Origin: Bacteroidales bacterium
GTDB lineage: Bacteria > Bacteroidota > Bacteroidia > Bacteroidales > Muribaculaceae
Direction: 5' to 3'
Assembly (NCBI GenBank): GCA_020860515.1
Contig: JAJBUG010000062.1
Location: 1-41,847, forward strand
DNA: 41,847 bases
The translations under genes were made by a program, and so were the position numbers. This document shows, piece after piece, positions 20,810 through 28,811 of this stretch; the stretch's first letter is position 1; each line of letters begins with the position of its first letter. The notes beneath the pieces are model-generated. The model had not been told where the DNA came from, made no database searches, and worked only from the letters and a program-made list of their open reading frames with translations.

Positions 20810-22111
20810 CTATCGATTCAGAAGCCAATCTCCTGTCCTTCGAACTTTAATGGTTCGTTCCCCAATCCTCTGATCTTCGTTTTGGTCAAATGTCAATAAA
20901 AGGAGATTGTTGCATCCAGTAGAAATAGAGGCCTCAATAAGCCCAGCAATTTCCCTTTTGCACGTATCCTTATCATTGATATCATAGCTTACTTGGATGA
21001 GCTCTATCACTTCATCATGGTTGCATCTTACAAAGTCACATTCGCACTTGCCATTATAGTAAAATAATGACTCAAAAGGCTGCAACCTGCGATTAAGCTC
21101 CAAGAAAACAGTGTTTTCTAATAACTTTCCTTGATCCTCACTCATGGGTCTTAACACAGCTTGACGCAAGCCATTGTCAATACAATAGTATTTGTCTAAG
21201 TTCCCTTTGCCTACCTTCAGTGATTTAGAGAAAGCAGGCAATTTTATGAACATAAATACATTGCATAGATAAGTAGCCCAATCATACAAATCGTCTTTGC
21301 TTACCTTCAAGCCTTGTGATTTTATGTCATAGTAAATGGCATTTATCGATGTAGGTTTGGTAAGATTCCCCATGATTCTTTTTGTCAAGTAGCGCAGCAC
21401 TCGAATATTGGAAATTTTGTAATGTTCCGCCACATCTTTAAGGAGCATGGTATCATAATAACCTTGTAAAATTTTTATTTTATCGGTGGCGAACTCAGTA
21501 AGCACAACTTCGGGAAAAGAACTTCCACTATTGTAACATTCTAATTCCATTTGAATTCTTGCTTGGGTACTTTCAAGCCATCCTTTTGTATCTATATTAC
21601 GAAAACGACAAAACTCATTGAATGACAATGGAAAAGTGGGGTATTCAAGGGGATAGCCACGCAATGCTGACACAAGTTCGGTAGAGAGCATGGTTGCATT
21701 GCTTCCAGAAATATAGATGTTTTGACAATAACTCTTGAATACTCTGAGTATAAAATATTCCCACTGAGGTATTAGTTGTATTTCGTCAAAAAACATATAT
21801 ACTTTTTTCAGAGGTATGTTGGGATACATTTCAAGGTATGCCTTCAATATCTCGTCAAGATTTTCTGAGGACATAGGCAGAAGGCGTTCATCATCAAATC
21901 CAATCCATAGGATCCTTTCCTTTTCCACACCACTTTGCAACAACTGGTTAATGACTAATTTCATTTTCGATGATTTACCGCATCTGCGCACGCCAGCCAC
22001 TGTGATGATCTTATTGCGATCAATGGGCAATTCCACATCGCGATCTATTACATCATAGGGCATCTCAGCTTGATTGAGAGCAATGATTCCTTTTAGTAAA
22101 TTTTTGTCCAT
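20810..22111 (-). CDS. AAA_14/DUF4143 family ATPase (intact)
   Basis: About 433 residues from ATG 22111 (MDKNLLKGIIALNQAEMPYD). The P-loop is AGVRRCGKSSKM, Walker B is YMFFDEIQLIPQWE and the sensor-like segment is IYISGSNATMLSTEL. The DUF4143 domain follows (KYYCIDNGLRQAVLRPMSED, GKLLENTVFLELNRR), with a PD-(D/E)XK-like end (GKCECDFVRCNHDEVIELIQ). The family is common and often multi-copy in Bacteroidales mobile regions; function is unproven, with roles in defence or TA-like control suggested. The longer frame uses a TTG upstream. A possible minus-strand -7 box TACCTTTG lies at 22216-22209. Confidence 0.85.
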   Translation of the reverse strand: MDKNLLKGIIALNQAEMPYDVIDRDVELPIDRNKIITVAGVRRCGKSSKMKLVINQLLQSGVEKERILWIGFDDERLLPMSSENLDEILKAYLEMYPNIPLKKVYMFFDEIQLIPQWEYFILRVFKSYCQNIYISGSNATMLSTELVSALRGYPLEYPTFPLSFNEFCRFRNIDTKGWLESTQARIQMELECYNSGSSFPEVVLTEFATDKIKILQGYYDTMLLKDVAEHYKISNIRVLRYLTKRIMGNLTKPTSINAIYYDIKSQGLKVSKDDLYDWATYLCNVFMFIKLPAFSKSLKVGKGNLDKYYCIDNGLRQAVLRPMSEDQGKLLENTVFLELNRRLQPFESLFYYNGKCECDFVRCNHDEVIELIQVSYDINDKDTCKREIAGLIEASISTGCNNLLLLTFDQNEDQRIGERTIKVRRTGDWLLNR

Positions 22112-22269
22112 GCTTCCTAAATTTGGGGACAAAAATAGTCATTTATTTCCTAAAAAAAAAGAAATACATCAAATTTAGCATTTATATTCGATTCTTACCC
22201 CTAATGAACAAAGGTACTTAAAGCAAATAATAGAACCAATAAAAACAACTTTTAAACTCGAAATTTTCA

Positions 22270-22369
22270 TTCTCGGAAATTTTTGGGTCGAGAAAAGCGA
22301 TTTCACTCCTCATTTGGAGGTCGAAAAGCCGATTCTCGGAAATTTTTGGGTCGAGAATCGGCTTTTCGA
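22270..22369 (-). repeat. 100-bp palindromic cassette repeat, copy 4 (reverse)
   Basis: Same orientation as copies 3 and 5. It sits between divergent genes (leftward ATPase, rightward HipBA), where no terminator is needed. This argues that the repeat is more than a transcription terminator. Its right flank TGTTTTTGAGA matches that of copies 2 and 3. Confidence 0.95.
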
Positions 22370-22399
22370 TGTTTTTGAGAAAGATTTTATCAGGGGGAA

Positions 22400-22431
22400 T
22401 TTGGTGTTTTGGAATATTATTCATATCTTTG
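22400..22431 (+). promoter_or_regulatory. Promoter of the hipBA operon
   Basis: -33 TTTG (22400-22403), 20-nt spacer, -7 TATCTTTG (22424-22431), 38 bp before the hipB-like ATG. This is an exact fit to the Bacteroidota consensus. Confidence 0.75.
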
Positions 22432-22469
22432 TAAACTATTTCATACTATTATGTTCAAAAACATCATAA

Positions 22470-22817
22470 ATGAATGATAAGAGATACGATGATATGAATT
22501 TGCTATATCGCTATGAGCCAGAATCAGAGCAAGACTTGTGCAGGCTTTTGGCGATGAATCTGCGCAAGCGGCGACTTGAGCGTGGTCTATCTCGCGAGGC
22601 TCTTTCGATGATGAGCGGAGTGCCTACGCCCACTATAGCCAAATTTGAAACCAAATACACCATTTCACTCCAGTCTTTTGTGGCGATAGCTTTGGCGTTA
22701 GGCTATGATGACCAAATCAAGGCCTTACTTTCCAAGCCCATTTACAACACAATGGAAGAACTCGTAATAATCAACAATAATAAGAACCGCAAACGTGGCC
22801 GCAATGAATTCAAATAA
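22470..22817 (+). CDS. hipB: HipB-like XRE antitoxin
   Basis: A 115-residue XRE-family protein. The HTH spans about 25-80 (LLAMNLRKRRLERGLSREAL, SMMSGVPTPTIAKFETKYTI, SLQSFVAIALALGY), followed by a basic C-terminal tail (NNNKNRKRGRNEFK). It overlaps the HipA gene by 14 bp, the usual antitoxin-first arrangement. It should bind the operon promoter and neutralise HipA. A second in-frame ATG at residue 9 is possible. Confidence 0.85.
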   Translation: MNDKRYDDMNLLYRYEPESEQDLCRLLAMNLRKRRLERGLSREALSMMSGVPTPTIAKFETKYTISLQSFVAIALALGYDDQIKALLSKPIYNTMEELVIINNNKNRKRGRNEFK

Positions 22818-23901
22818 CTCGCTTTCAGTTTGGCATAACGATGCACTGGTAGGGACATTGGCCATGGCTCCCGATGCACCCGTGTGTACTTTCCAATATT
22901 CCTCAGAATGGCTTAAAGATGGTTTTTCGATTTCACCTATTGAATTGCCTCTGAAAGAAGGCTTGTTTATAGCTAAAGAAGAACCATTCCAAGGAAATTT
23001 TGGCATCTTTGAAGACAGCCTTCCAGATGGGTATGGCAGATATTTGCTTCATAAAATATTAAAACGCAAAGGACTTAGTTGGCTTACCCTTAACTCTATA
23101 CAAAGGCTAAGCATAGTAGGGAATTCAGGAATGGGAGCCCTAAGGTATGAACCTGAAACTATCTTAGAAACCGAACCCATTATATCTGACTTGGACGAGC
23201 TCCAACAAAAAGCCTTAGACGCTCTAAGCGAGAAAACTGAAGGCGACGAGGCTTTGCTCTATTATAATAGCGGCAATTCTGGAGGGTGTCGCCCCAAGGC
23301 TCTTTATAAGGATAGCGATGGACATTGGCTGGTGAAATTCAGGCATGTCTATGACCCTGTGGATATCGGTGAGATGGAATACCGCTATGCCGATGCTGCA
23401 CGCAGATGTGGAATCGATGTGCCTGATTTTAAATTGATCAATGGTCGATACTTTGCCAGCAAAAGATTTGACATTTCCGAAGATGGTACGCGCCTACACA
23501 TTGCCACAGCTGCAGCCCTCTTGCGCCAGAGCATTTCGCCTCCAATGCTCGATTACAGCAATCTGCTAAGCCTTACTGGCTATCTCACACAAAGCCGAAG
23601 CCAGGTTGAGGAAATGATTCGTCGCATGGCTTTCAATGTCTTTGCGGAGAACAAAGATGACCATGGCAAGAACTTTTCATTTATTTGTGAAAATGGCAAA
23701 TGGCGTTTAGCGCCAGCTTATGATCTAACCCGAGTATCCGAGGGATATAATGGCGAGCATGCTACCTCAGTAAATTTCAATGGGCGGCCAACTATCGACG
23801 ATATGGTGGCCGTAGCAGCGAAGCTGCGCATTCCCAAGGCTCGCACCTTAGAACTGATAAAACCCATTCAGGAAATTTGCTCAGTGTTAACATTGATTTA
23901 A
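22804..23901 (+). CDS. hipA: HipA-like Ser/Thr kinase toxin
   Basis: About 365 residues from ATG 22804 (an in-frame GTG lies at 22795). The N-subdomain includes FGIFEDSLPDGYGRYLLHKI. The HipA-fold nucleotide-binding loop is SGNSGGCRPKALYK, the ATP-binding Lys is in LVKF, the catalytic segment is NVFAENKDDHGKNFSF with the Asp-His and Asn positions, and the metal-binding Asp is in APAYDL. All kinase motifs are present. HipA toxins phosphorylate targets such as GltX and induce growth arrest or persistence; partner pairs may also protect against phage. It is complete, and copy 5 follows 39 bp later. Confidence 0.9.
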   Translation: MNSNNSLSVWHNDALVGTLAMAPDAPVCTFQYSSEWLKDGFSISPIELPLKEGLFIAKEEPFQGNFGIFEDSLPDGYGRYLLHKILKRKGLSWLTLNSIQRLSIVGNSGMGALRYEPETILETEPIISDLDELQQKALDALSEKTEGDEALLYYNSGNSGGCRPKALYKDSDGHWLVKFRHVYDPVDIGEMEYRYADAARRCGIDVPDFKLINGRYFASKRFDISEDGTRLHIATAAALLRQSISPPMLDYSNLLSLTGYLTQSRSQVEEMIRRMAFNVFAENKDDHGKNFSFICENGKWRLAPAYDLTRVSEGYNGEHATSVNFNGRPTIDDMVAVAAKLRIPKARTLELIKPIQEICSVLTLI

Positions 23902-23940
23902 TCCTACAAATCAGAAATCTCCCAAAACTCAAAATTACCA

Positions 23941-24040
23941 TTCTCGGAAATTTTTGGGTCGAGAAAGGCGATTTCACCCCTCATTTGGAGGTCGAAAAGC
24001 CGATTCTCGGAAATTTTTGGGTCGAGAATCGGCTTTTCGA
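23941..24040 (-). repeat. 100-bp palindromic cassette repeat, copy 5 (reverse)
   Basis: Last copy, between the convergent HipA gene and the secreted thioredoxin-fold gene. The hairpin arms are perfect. The short segment uses GAGAAAGGCG in place of GAGAAAAGCG, one of very few differences among copies. The flank on the right (TTTTAATCCCACC) differs from the other copies, which fits a boundary of the array. Confidence 0.95.
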
Positions 24041-24103
24041 TTTTAATCCCACCAACAGTCACAGTGGCGGGATTGAGCAAAGAATGAGAAATCTACTCTT
24101 TAT

Positions 24104-25747
24104 TTAACGCAACAGAAACTTCTGAATTATAGTGGTTCCATCTTGGTATACGATGGTTTTAATGAAAAGGCCATGCTGCGGATTTGATACTCTTACGCCC
24201 GAGAAGGTGGAATAATATACATCTTTTATGGCTTTGTCAGTTGCCACGGTGGATAGGGCATCGCTTTGAATTGTGAACTCAGCCACCAAATCCACTGATT
24301 CGATAATCTCACCTTCGAGCGACATAAGCCAATAGTCAGAGGCTGGTAATGTGAGCACATAATCACCCATTTCTGAAATATCACCTCCATCCAAAGTCAC
24401 AGAAAGAGTTTCACAGAAATTATCCCAATCAATGTCCTCGGCGATCGAGCCTTTGCCATAAGTTGCCACCAGCACGCCATCGCGTTCGAGTGTCAATTCT
24501 GCGGTAGTACGAATATCGACAAAATACCCTGGCACACAAACGTACGACACCACTCCATCACTATAAACAGCATCGTAAGAGAATCCATCTCCAATATTTG
24601 TCTCTAACCCATATTCCCATTGAATATCTAAGTCTTGGCACTCCACTTTTACCCCATCTATCAAAAGGGTGTAACAATCAACATTCATCGAGAAATGACA
24701 CAATGAACCATCAGCTATTGACCCAGCTTCATAAGGGAAAAATACGAACAAGTCATTAAGATAGGTGCTTATATCGTGATTTTCATACGTAAGCGTATAC
24801 TCATTCTCTCCAACAACCAGAGTAGCAGCCGCATCATTGACTAATTCCACCTTATAACCATCAGGCCAACTGATTTTTGCATACTCATCATTGGGTTGTG
24901 AAAATTCTGGTTCGGTCCATTCCGCCTCCTGATTTTCATAACCAGAAATAGAAAATCGGTCAGCATTGATTATCACTCCATTTTCATCAAGGAGCAAGGC
25001 TATAAGCTGTAAGTTGTTGACATTATCCACAAATATAGGCAAATCTAAGTCCTGTGCAAAATTAAATGGTTCAAAAGCCTCATACGTGTCTGGCACACTG
25101 CCCTCATATCCATAAGCATCCCCATAAGCCGCACGAGCTACATATTGGTATTTGATATCAGATGGAAGGATATAATTGCCAAGGTCTTCATAACCTCCCA
25201 TTTCGCCTAAATCGCCGCCGGCATAGGCATTCATTTGCATATAGGCATAATCATCGGGATGATACACATCGTTTTCCACCAACACGAAGGCTATGCCATA
25301 GGTTTTGCCATTTGCAGCGTGGTCAAATCGCGACGACACCTCAGCATGAATGTTCTTTTGGTCATCTGACAACACGCATTCAGTGAAAGAGATTTCGCCC
25401 TCAGGTACCATTTGGAATTGGATGTTGACATAGGTGGCCATCTTCGATGGATCATTCACTGTGCCAGCATCGCGATTTACACACATCAGTGGCAAGCTTT
25501 CTGTTGACATAGGCGTAGGATATGAAGACAATGCCATAGGATCATCACCTGCATGCACACATATTGGAATAAAATCTTCGGGATACTGAGCCACTAATTC
25601 ATCGATGGCTACAATTCCACGAATGCAATATCCGCACCAGGTGCCAGTGGCTTCTTCCGCCACCACTCGATGCGAGAATGTCTCGTCGGCGTGTGCCATT
25701 AGTCCAATAGCTAATGGCACTACAAAGAATAATTTACGCAAGTCCAT
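24104..25747 (-). CDS. Secreted thioredoxin-fold (Omp28-like) protein with C-terminal sorting-like domain
   Basis: A 547-residue protein with a signal peptide (MDLRKLFFVVPLAIGLMAHA). Just after it is a thioredoxin-type active site, TGTWCGYCIRG (Cys38-x2-Cys41). The following FIPICVHAGDDPMA and SLPLMCVNRD segments fit the Omp28-like secreted family. The remainder is acidic and beta-rich. The last 40 residues (KDVYYSTFSGVRVSNPQHGL, FIKTIVYQDGTTIIQKFLLR) resemble a short type-A-like C-terminal sorting domain and are closely similar to the end of the protein at 28812-30146. It is probably exported and surface-attached. It lies 11 bp downstream of the 781-residue secreted gene. Confidence 0.75.
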   Translation of the reverse strand: MDLRKLFFVVPLAIGLMAHADETFSHRVVAEEATGTWCGYCIRGIVAIDELVAQYPEDFIPICVHAGDDPMALSSYPTPMSTESLPLMCVNRDAGTVNDPSKMATYVNIQFQMVPEGEISFTECVLSDDQKNIHAEVSSRFDHAANGKTYGIAFVLVENDVYHPDDYAYMQMNAYAGGDLGEMGGYEDLGNYILPSDIKYQYVARAAYGDAYGYEGSVPDTYEAFEPFNFAQDLDLPIFVDNVNNLQLIALLLDENGVIINADRFSISGYENQEAEWTEPEFSQPNDEYAKISWPDGYKVELVNDAAATLVVGENEYTLTYENHDISTYLNDLFVFFPYEAGSIADGSLCHFSMNVDCYTLLIDGVKVECQDLDIQWEYGLETNIGDGFSYDAVYSDGVVSYVCVPGYFVDIRTTAELTLERDGVLVATYGKGSIAEDIDWDNFCETLSVTLDGGDISEMGDYVLTLPASDYWLMSLEGEIIESVDLVAEFTIQSDALSTVATDKAIKDVYYSTFSGVRVSNPQHGLFIKTIVYQDGTTIIQKFLLR

Positions 25748-25758
25748 GATGCTGAGTA

Positions 25759-28104
25759 TTAATAGATAGCAACTTTATATGTCTTAGTGGAGCCCTGGGC
25801 ATAAGTATCGGTTACAATGTAGATACCGCTTTCGGGATGAGAGACTTGGCGTCCTGACAAATCAATCCATTGACGCTTTATTATTTGATCGCCATCAATC
25901 TCCATATCAGAAATGCCTTGTGAATCAAAATTGACTGTCATTAGCTCTGACATTTCACTATGTGCTGACTGTCGGAACCATTGCTGATAGGCCCTAACTT
26001 GATAACCATATTGCTCACCATCAACCACTGCCATTTCTATCTCGGCCTCTTCATAATCTGTCAGGCCCTCCTGGAGCGTCCATAGGAGATGATCACCAGC
26101 CTCTACTTGATCCTGAACTACCTCGATAGAGTCAATAAAGAACTTGCTGCCATATCGAGTGTAAAGCATAAGGTAATCATGCTGCCACCCATCGACAAAT
26201 GGCAAGGTGATTTCATTCCATTGATCGCCCTTGCAATAGAAATAATATGGTACTTCGCTCAGTTGAATGATAAAATAGTCAGAGTTTTCGGTATAAACAT
26301 TCATGCGCACTACGCCAGAGCCATCACCATTGCTTAGCGTAAGATAGGGCGTGCCGATATAATTTTGATACTCATCACTGGTATTGCAACCAAGCATCCC
26401 CCCAGCAATGATATTTCCAAATCCTATCCATCCGGGTATTTGAGTGTAGGCATCAAGGCTCATTTCATAATCAGTATTTGCCAGAGCGTAAGGGGCGTCG
26501 TAAGTATAAAATGATTCAATCTGAGAAAAGTCATCGCTAAGTACTGGGAAATCCACTTTGGATTCTACTATATTCTCAATTCTATAAACGCCGTAATAGA
26601 AATAGTCCGCCTTAGGTACTTCATCCCATTTTGCAAAGAAATGTCCATCACCTAATATTTCTGGCACCATGACCTGAGGAGCGGCCAAGCCAAGAGCATG
26701 GTAACGTTTGCCCTCTGTTGACTGGCTTTCACCTTGTGTGGAACGTATTTGATAATAATGTTCAGCTTCTGGATTTAGGTCCGAGAATGAAATAAAGGGC
26801 TCAGCCACCCACTCTTCTGCAATGGATTTTACGGTAGTTTCAGGTGAAGTCTCGTAACTCAAATCATCGATTGCGTATCTTTCATCCGAGAAATTATACC
26901 CACGCACTCGTAAACAAGTGTAATAGTCATGGAATACAAAACCCATCATTGAAGTGCGCTCCAACTCGGCCATATCAATAATGGTAGGTCCTTCGGCATT
27001 AAGTTGATAAAAGGCCAAATCAGCAATCACACTCCACTCGCCATCAAGAAGGCCTTCTATAACAATACGAGCATTAGATTCATTAAGTGGTGTGAGAGGC
27101 AAGATTGTAAGCGTGGCATTTTGATACATTCCGCCTGTTACAGGGTACACGATTTCATCCTCATCAGTACTCAGCACCAGAGCCTGACTATTATTGGAAC
27201 CTCCGTCAGCACTTACCTGCAAAGCACCATATATTGAAACATTCCATCCATGGGCATCGGTATCGAGCGGATAGAGCCCATCTTTGCTATCTATATCATC
27301 AAGATTCCAACTTCCCGACACATTCTCAGTGCCTGTCTCAGTTTCTTCCTCCAAAGTCACGTAGTAACCATCGGCATTAGGCACCTCCTCCCATGCGATG
27401 TCAAAGCCATCTTCTCGGAAGTTAAAGGCCTGAGCACTTGTGGGAGCGGTCAATGAACCAAGGTCGCGGTAAAGGGCCACATCATCAATCAGCACATGGT
27501 CGCTGTAGCAGTTGAACTCAACAAAAGCATCCTCGCCCGCATAATCACATTCGAATTCGAGCATATACTCGGTCCAGCCATTGTCTCTTTCAGGATACAC
27601 TGATTGGTTTTGGATTATATCAGGGAAGAACACTCCACTGCTGCAAAGGATGACCTCAAATCCAACTCGGCTATAATTGGAGTTATTGTTTTTCACCTTG
27701 AATGACAGATAGAGTTTGCCTTGCAAATTCATTTCTGGGGTATTGAGCACACCACCCCAATATGGTTCATTAAGAGCTACGCATCCGCCTGCCTGGTAGA
27801 TCTGGCTGCCGCTCCAACCCTCCACCTGAAAATAGGTGTCATCGAGATATGGCTCACCATTATAATAGTTGGCTCCCATATCTGTTCCATCTGGCTCATC
27901 TTCAGTGCCCGCTGTCATCTTTGAGAAATCCTCGCTGACCAACAACTCCAAATTCTCAGTGTCAAGCTCAGCAGGAGCAATTTTAAAGAATAATTCTTGG
28001 GGCTTTGGAGTTACGACTCTACGGCCAAAGTTGGCATTTTGCTCCGTGGCATTGGTCCAATTAGCCAAGAGCAACCCAAGGGAAAAGATTATGATTTTTC
28101 TCAT
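25759..28104 (-). CDS. Large secreted fibronectin-type/jelly-roll protein
   Basis: A 781-residue protein with a signal peptide (MRKIIIFSLGLLLANWTNAT). It is acidic and beta-rich, with repeated modules: DDTYFQVEGWSGSQIYQAGG and TQIPGWIGFGNIIAGGMLG are analogous jelly-roll segments, and FDIAWEEVPNADGYYVTLEE, FFAKWDEVPKADYFYYGVYR are fibronectin type III-like strands. The C-terminus (QWIDLSGRQVSHPESGIYIV, then TKTYKVAIY) fits a short type-A-like sorting domain. Surface or extracellular location is likely; binding or enzymatic role is unknown. A -7-like TAACTTTG lies at 28141-28134. It is transcribed with the thioredoxin-fold gene. Confidence 0.75.
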   Translation of the reverse strand: MRKIIIFSLGLLLANWTNATEQNANFGRRVVTPKPQELFFKIAPAELDTENLELLVSEDFSKMTAGTEDEPDGTDMGANYYNGEPYLDDTYFQVEGWSGSQIYQAGGCVALNEPYWGGVLNTPEMNLQGKLYLSFKVKNNNSNYSRVGFEVILCSSGVFFPDIIQNQSVYPERDNGWTEYMLEFECDYAGEDAFVEFNCYSDHVLIDDVALYRDLGSLTAPTSAQAFNFREDGFDIAWEEVPNADGYYVTLEEETETGTENVSGSWNLDDIDSKDGLYPLDTDAHGWNVSIYGALQVSADGGSNNSQALVLSTDEDEIVYPVTGGMYQNATLTILPLTPLNESNARIVIEGLLDGEWSVIADLAFYQLNAEGPTIIDMAELERTSMMGFVFHDYYTCLRVRGYNFSDERYAIDDLSYETSPETTVKSIAEEWVAEPFISFSDLNPEAEHYYQIRSTQGESQSTEGKRYHALGLAAPQVMVPEILGDGHFFAKWDEVPKADYFYYGVYRIENIVESKVDFPVLSDDFSQIESFYTYDAPYALANTDYEMSLDAYTQIPGWIGFGNIIAGGMLGCNTSDEYQNYIGTPYLTLSNGDGSGVVRMNVYTENSDYFIIQLSEVPYYFYCKGDQWNEITLPFVDGWQHDYLMLYTRYGSKFFIDSIEVVQDQVEAGDHLLWTLQEGLTDYEEAEIEMAVVDGEQYGYQVRAYQQWFRQSAHSEMSELMTVNFDSQGISDMEIDGDQIIKRQWIDLSGRQVSHPESGIYIVTDTYAQGSTKTYKVAIY

Positions 28105-28183
28105 AAGTTATTAATAAAAAAGTTTAGACATGACAAAGTTAATACATATTGGAGAATCAGAATAATTTTAGGTCTCAAAAGAT

Positions 28184-28293
28184 GTTCTTATTTCTGAAAT
28201 CAGAACAAAACCCATTAATCTACAAATAATTAAGAATCGTCGGAAAATTTTCATTACAATGTGCGATATTGTTCTTGATTCAGAAATCGGAAC
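28184..28293. promoter_or_regulatory. Two related 23-bp imperfect palindromes
   Basis: GTTCTTATTTCTGAAATCAGAAC (28184-28206) and GTTCTTGATTCAGAAATCGGAAC (28271-28293) share GTTCTT, ATTTC/GATTC, GAAATC and GAAC positions. They lie 87 bp apart in the divergent space between two secreted-protein genes. This spacing and similarity suggest two binding sites for one dimeric regulator, controlling both divergent units. Confidence 0.5.
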
Positions 28294-28398
28294 AATGTTG
28301 AAGCCCGATTTTTTGGTCAATTTTCGAGATGTAAGTAATTTTGACCAACGAAAAATCAATCTCGGAAACGATAAAATCAACAACAATAAACCAACTGT

Positions 28399-28800
28399 AT
28401 GAGAAACTATTTACTTTTATTAGCCGCTGTCACATCGACCGCAGCTATGGCTCAGATGCCAATCCAAAGCATAGAGCAAGCTGAGCATAACATCGGAGGC
28501 CAACCTATTCGCCCCGAACTAAAAGAGCTCCTCCAGACCGAGTGCCAAGCCAAAGAGGCTGCCAAGCTTTCACGTGCTGATGAGGCCCCAATCACAGAAG
28601 CTCCAGGCGAAGAGCTATTCTTCGAGCGTTCTGAGACAGGATTCTACAATTCAGGTGGCATGATCTATTGGGGCACCACCAACAGCGGCACAAAAATCAA
28701 TAAGGATGGTGATGATTACTATATCCTCAACCCATTCCGTCGCTCACTCACAAAAAGCTATCTCAAGGCTCACTTCAAGATGATGGGCGCATCAAAGTAG
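28399..28800 (+). CDS. N-terminal fragment of a frameshifted secreted protein
   Basis: A 133-codon frame with a signal peptide (MRNYLLLLAAVTSTAAMAQM) and a mature start rich in Glu and Ala. The gene then reads GGMIYWGTTNSGTKINKDGD and YYILNPFRRSLTK. After that it leaves the proper frame near the A5 run at 28754-28758 and stops at 28798. If one A were added, the sequence would continue KKLSQGSLQDDGRIKVELPQ into the 28812-30146 frame. It is therefore one gene of about 580 residues broken by a single-base change or by a sequencing or assembly error. Confidence 0.75.
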   Translation: MRNYLLLLAAVTSTAAMAQMPIQSIEQAEHNIGGQPIRPELKELLQTECQAKEAAKLSRADEAPITEAPGEELFFERSETGFYNSGGMIYWGTTNSGTKINKDGDDYYILNPFRRSLTKSYLKAHFKMMGASK

Positions 28801-28811
28801 AACTGCCTCAA

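Noticed and set aside
14411..24040. Possible CRISPR array
   Set aside because: The repeats are 100 bp, palindromic, in two orientations and kilobases apart with whole genes between them; no cas genes are present.
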